DNA of 14,940 nucleotides from JAHCHG01 sp038251885 (GTDB lineage Bacteria; Acidobacteriota; Blastocatellia; Pyrinomonadales; Pyrinomonadaceae), in assembly GCA_038251885.1 (NCBI GenBank), contig JBBSAX010000124.1, forward strand, positions 1 to 14,940, given 5' to 3'. Numbering within the stretch: position 1 is the stretch's first letter; the number at the start of each line of letters is the position of its first letter. Under the pieces are notes generated by a model, which was not told the DNA's origin, searched no databases, and was given only the letters and a program-made list of their open reading frames with translations. Made by a program: the position numbers and the translations under genes. This document shows, in pieces, positions 13,981 through 14,940 of the stretch.

Positions 13981-14910
13981 ATGAAATCTATTTTTTGTAA
14001 AATTTTTGTTTTTCTGGCTTTAGCAAGCATTTCGGTTTATTCGCAAAGCGATCTAAAGCAAGAAATGCAGGAAGGATTACAATTATTGCAAACTGAAAAT
14101 TTTGAAGTAGCGGTCGTTAAATTCTCCAACATTCTTCAAACCGAACCGGATAATTTTCAAGCACGATTGGGCTTGGCAATTGCGCTGATCGGCATCGAAA
14201 AATTTCCCGAAGCCAGCCGCGAAATCGCTAAACTCCTGGCGCGTTCGCCCAAAGATAAAAAACTTTTGGAAATGGCGGCACAGAATTTCTGGCGGCAAAA
14301 ACGGTTTGTTGAAGCGGAAACGGTTTTAAAGCGTTTTCTTGAGATTGAAAATGAAAATGCCGATATGTGGGTTTTACTCGGTGATGTGTCGGACGCACAA
14401 AAGAAAACTGCCGAAGCAATTTCAGCATATCAAAAAGCCGTGAACTTGAAACCCGATTCGATAAATTTTCGTTACGCACTCGGCGCACTTTATTGGAAAC
14501 AATTTCGTTACGACGACGCGACACAAGAATTTCTGGAAGTTCTTAAACGTGAACCGAACGAACCGCGAGCCGCATTTAATCTAGGCGATATTTACTTGAC
14601 AAATGGCGAAGCGGCGAAAGCCGTGCCGCTTTTGGAAATTGCCGTCAAAATGTTTCCCGATGAATTCGACACTCGTTTTGCGCTCGGTCGCGCATATTTA
14701 CTGATGAAAAAATATAAATCGGCAATTGAACAACTCGAAATCGCCATCAAACTGCGTCCCGAAATTGCCGAAGGTTTTTATCAATTAGGTCTTGCTCTGC
14801 AAAGAAACGGACAGCGCGAAGAAGCTAAAATTGCCCTCAAAAAAGCGCAAGAATTGCAAAATGCTAAACGCGATTCGGAAGCCCCGCCGATTATTCCGAA
14901 AGTCAATTAA
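13981..14910 (+). CDS. Secreted tetratricopeptide-repeat protein
   Basis: This 309-residue protein has a signal peptide (MKSIFCKIF, hydrophobic core, cleavage near VYSQ at 19-22). Eight consecutive 34-residue TPR units then fill residues 24-295 exactly. Repeat hallmarks recur, for example ADMWVLLGDVSDAQKKTAEA, RAAFNLGDIYLTNGEAAKA and GFYQLGLALQRNGQREEA. A short Pro-rich tail (APPIIPKVN) ends it. No membrane anchor or lipobox is visible, so it is probably a periplasmic scaffold for protein-protein contacts. TPR proteins of this kind have no predictable partner. It is transcribed away from the TonB-dependent receptor and shares its upstream region. The gene is complete, and the 30 bases after it hold no recognisable feature. 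Confidence 0.88.
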   Translation: MKSIFCKIFVFLALASISVYSQSDLKQEMQEGLQLLQTENFEVAVVKFSNILQTEPDNFQARLGLAIALIGIEKFPEASREIAKLLARSPKDKKLLEMAAQNFWRQKRFVEAETVLKRFLEIENENADMWVLLGDVSDAQKKTAEAISAYQKAVNLKPDSINFRYALGALYWKQFRYDDATQEFLEVLKREPNEPRAAFNLGDIYLTNGEAAKAVPLLEIAVKMFPDEFDTRFALGRAYLLMKKYKSAIEQLEIAIKLRPEIAEGFYQLGLALQRNGQREEAKIALKKAQELQNAKRDSEAPPIIPKVN

Positions 14911-14940
14911 AAAATTATTTAAAACAGCGTGACGCGAACT

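Overview
The window looks like a chromosomal segment of a Gram-negative, AT-rich bacterium, most likely an Acidobacteriota member (possibly Blastocatellia-like). The main clue is the 1228-residue TonB-dependent receptor with an N-terminal carboxypeptidase-regulatory-like domain, a type much expanded in that phylum, together with TonB C-terminal-domain proteins. This placement is an inference from gene content, not from a marker gene.

Layout: (1) Positions 1-4517 are a tightly packed + strand run: two tandem TonB C-terminal-domain proteins (the first cut by the window edge), a DppD/OppD-type ATPase, two GNAT acetyltransferases and a DppF/OppF-type ATPase. Junctions are 1-5 bp gaps or overlaps, so this is probably one operon. 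No permease or binding-protein gene is present. (2) A seven-helix Yip1-family membrane protein (4600-5514) follows and ends at a strong intrinsic terminator. (3) Positions 5674-9860 are a second + strand operon: murQ (MurNAc-6-phosphate etherase), a sodium:solute symporter and a secreted two-domain NagZ (GH3 beta-N-acetylhexosaminidase). The nagZ frame is broken by an apparent one-base deletion at 9207-9210. (4) A 135-bp element with 28-bp imperfect terminal inverted repeats and a bidirectional terminator separate nagZ from the convergent TonB-dependent receptor (10062-13748, - strand). (5) A 232-bp AT-rich divergent intergenic region holding a 44-bp near-perfect palindrome leads to a secreted eight-repeat TPR protein (13981-14910).

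How the genes may work together: the centre reads as cell-wall (peptidoglycan) salvage. NagZ would release GlcNAc and MurNAc outside the cytoplasm, the symporter would bring in the amino sugar, and MurQ would convert MurNAc-6-phosphate to GlcNAc-6-phosphate. The nearby Dpp-type ATPases could power uptake of the released peptides. A symporter does not phosphorylate its cargo, so a MurNAc kinase is needed and none is visible here. The sugar specificity of the symporter and the link to the Dpp ATPases are inferences from position. I found no rRNA, tRNA, CRISPR array, phage gene or transposase.
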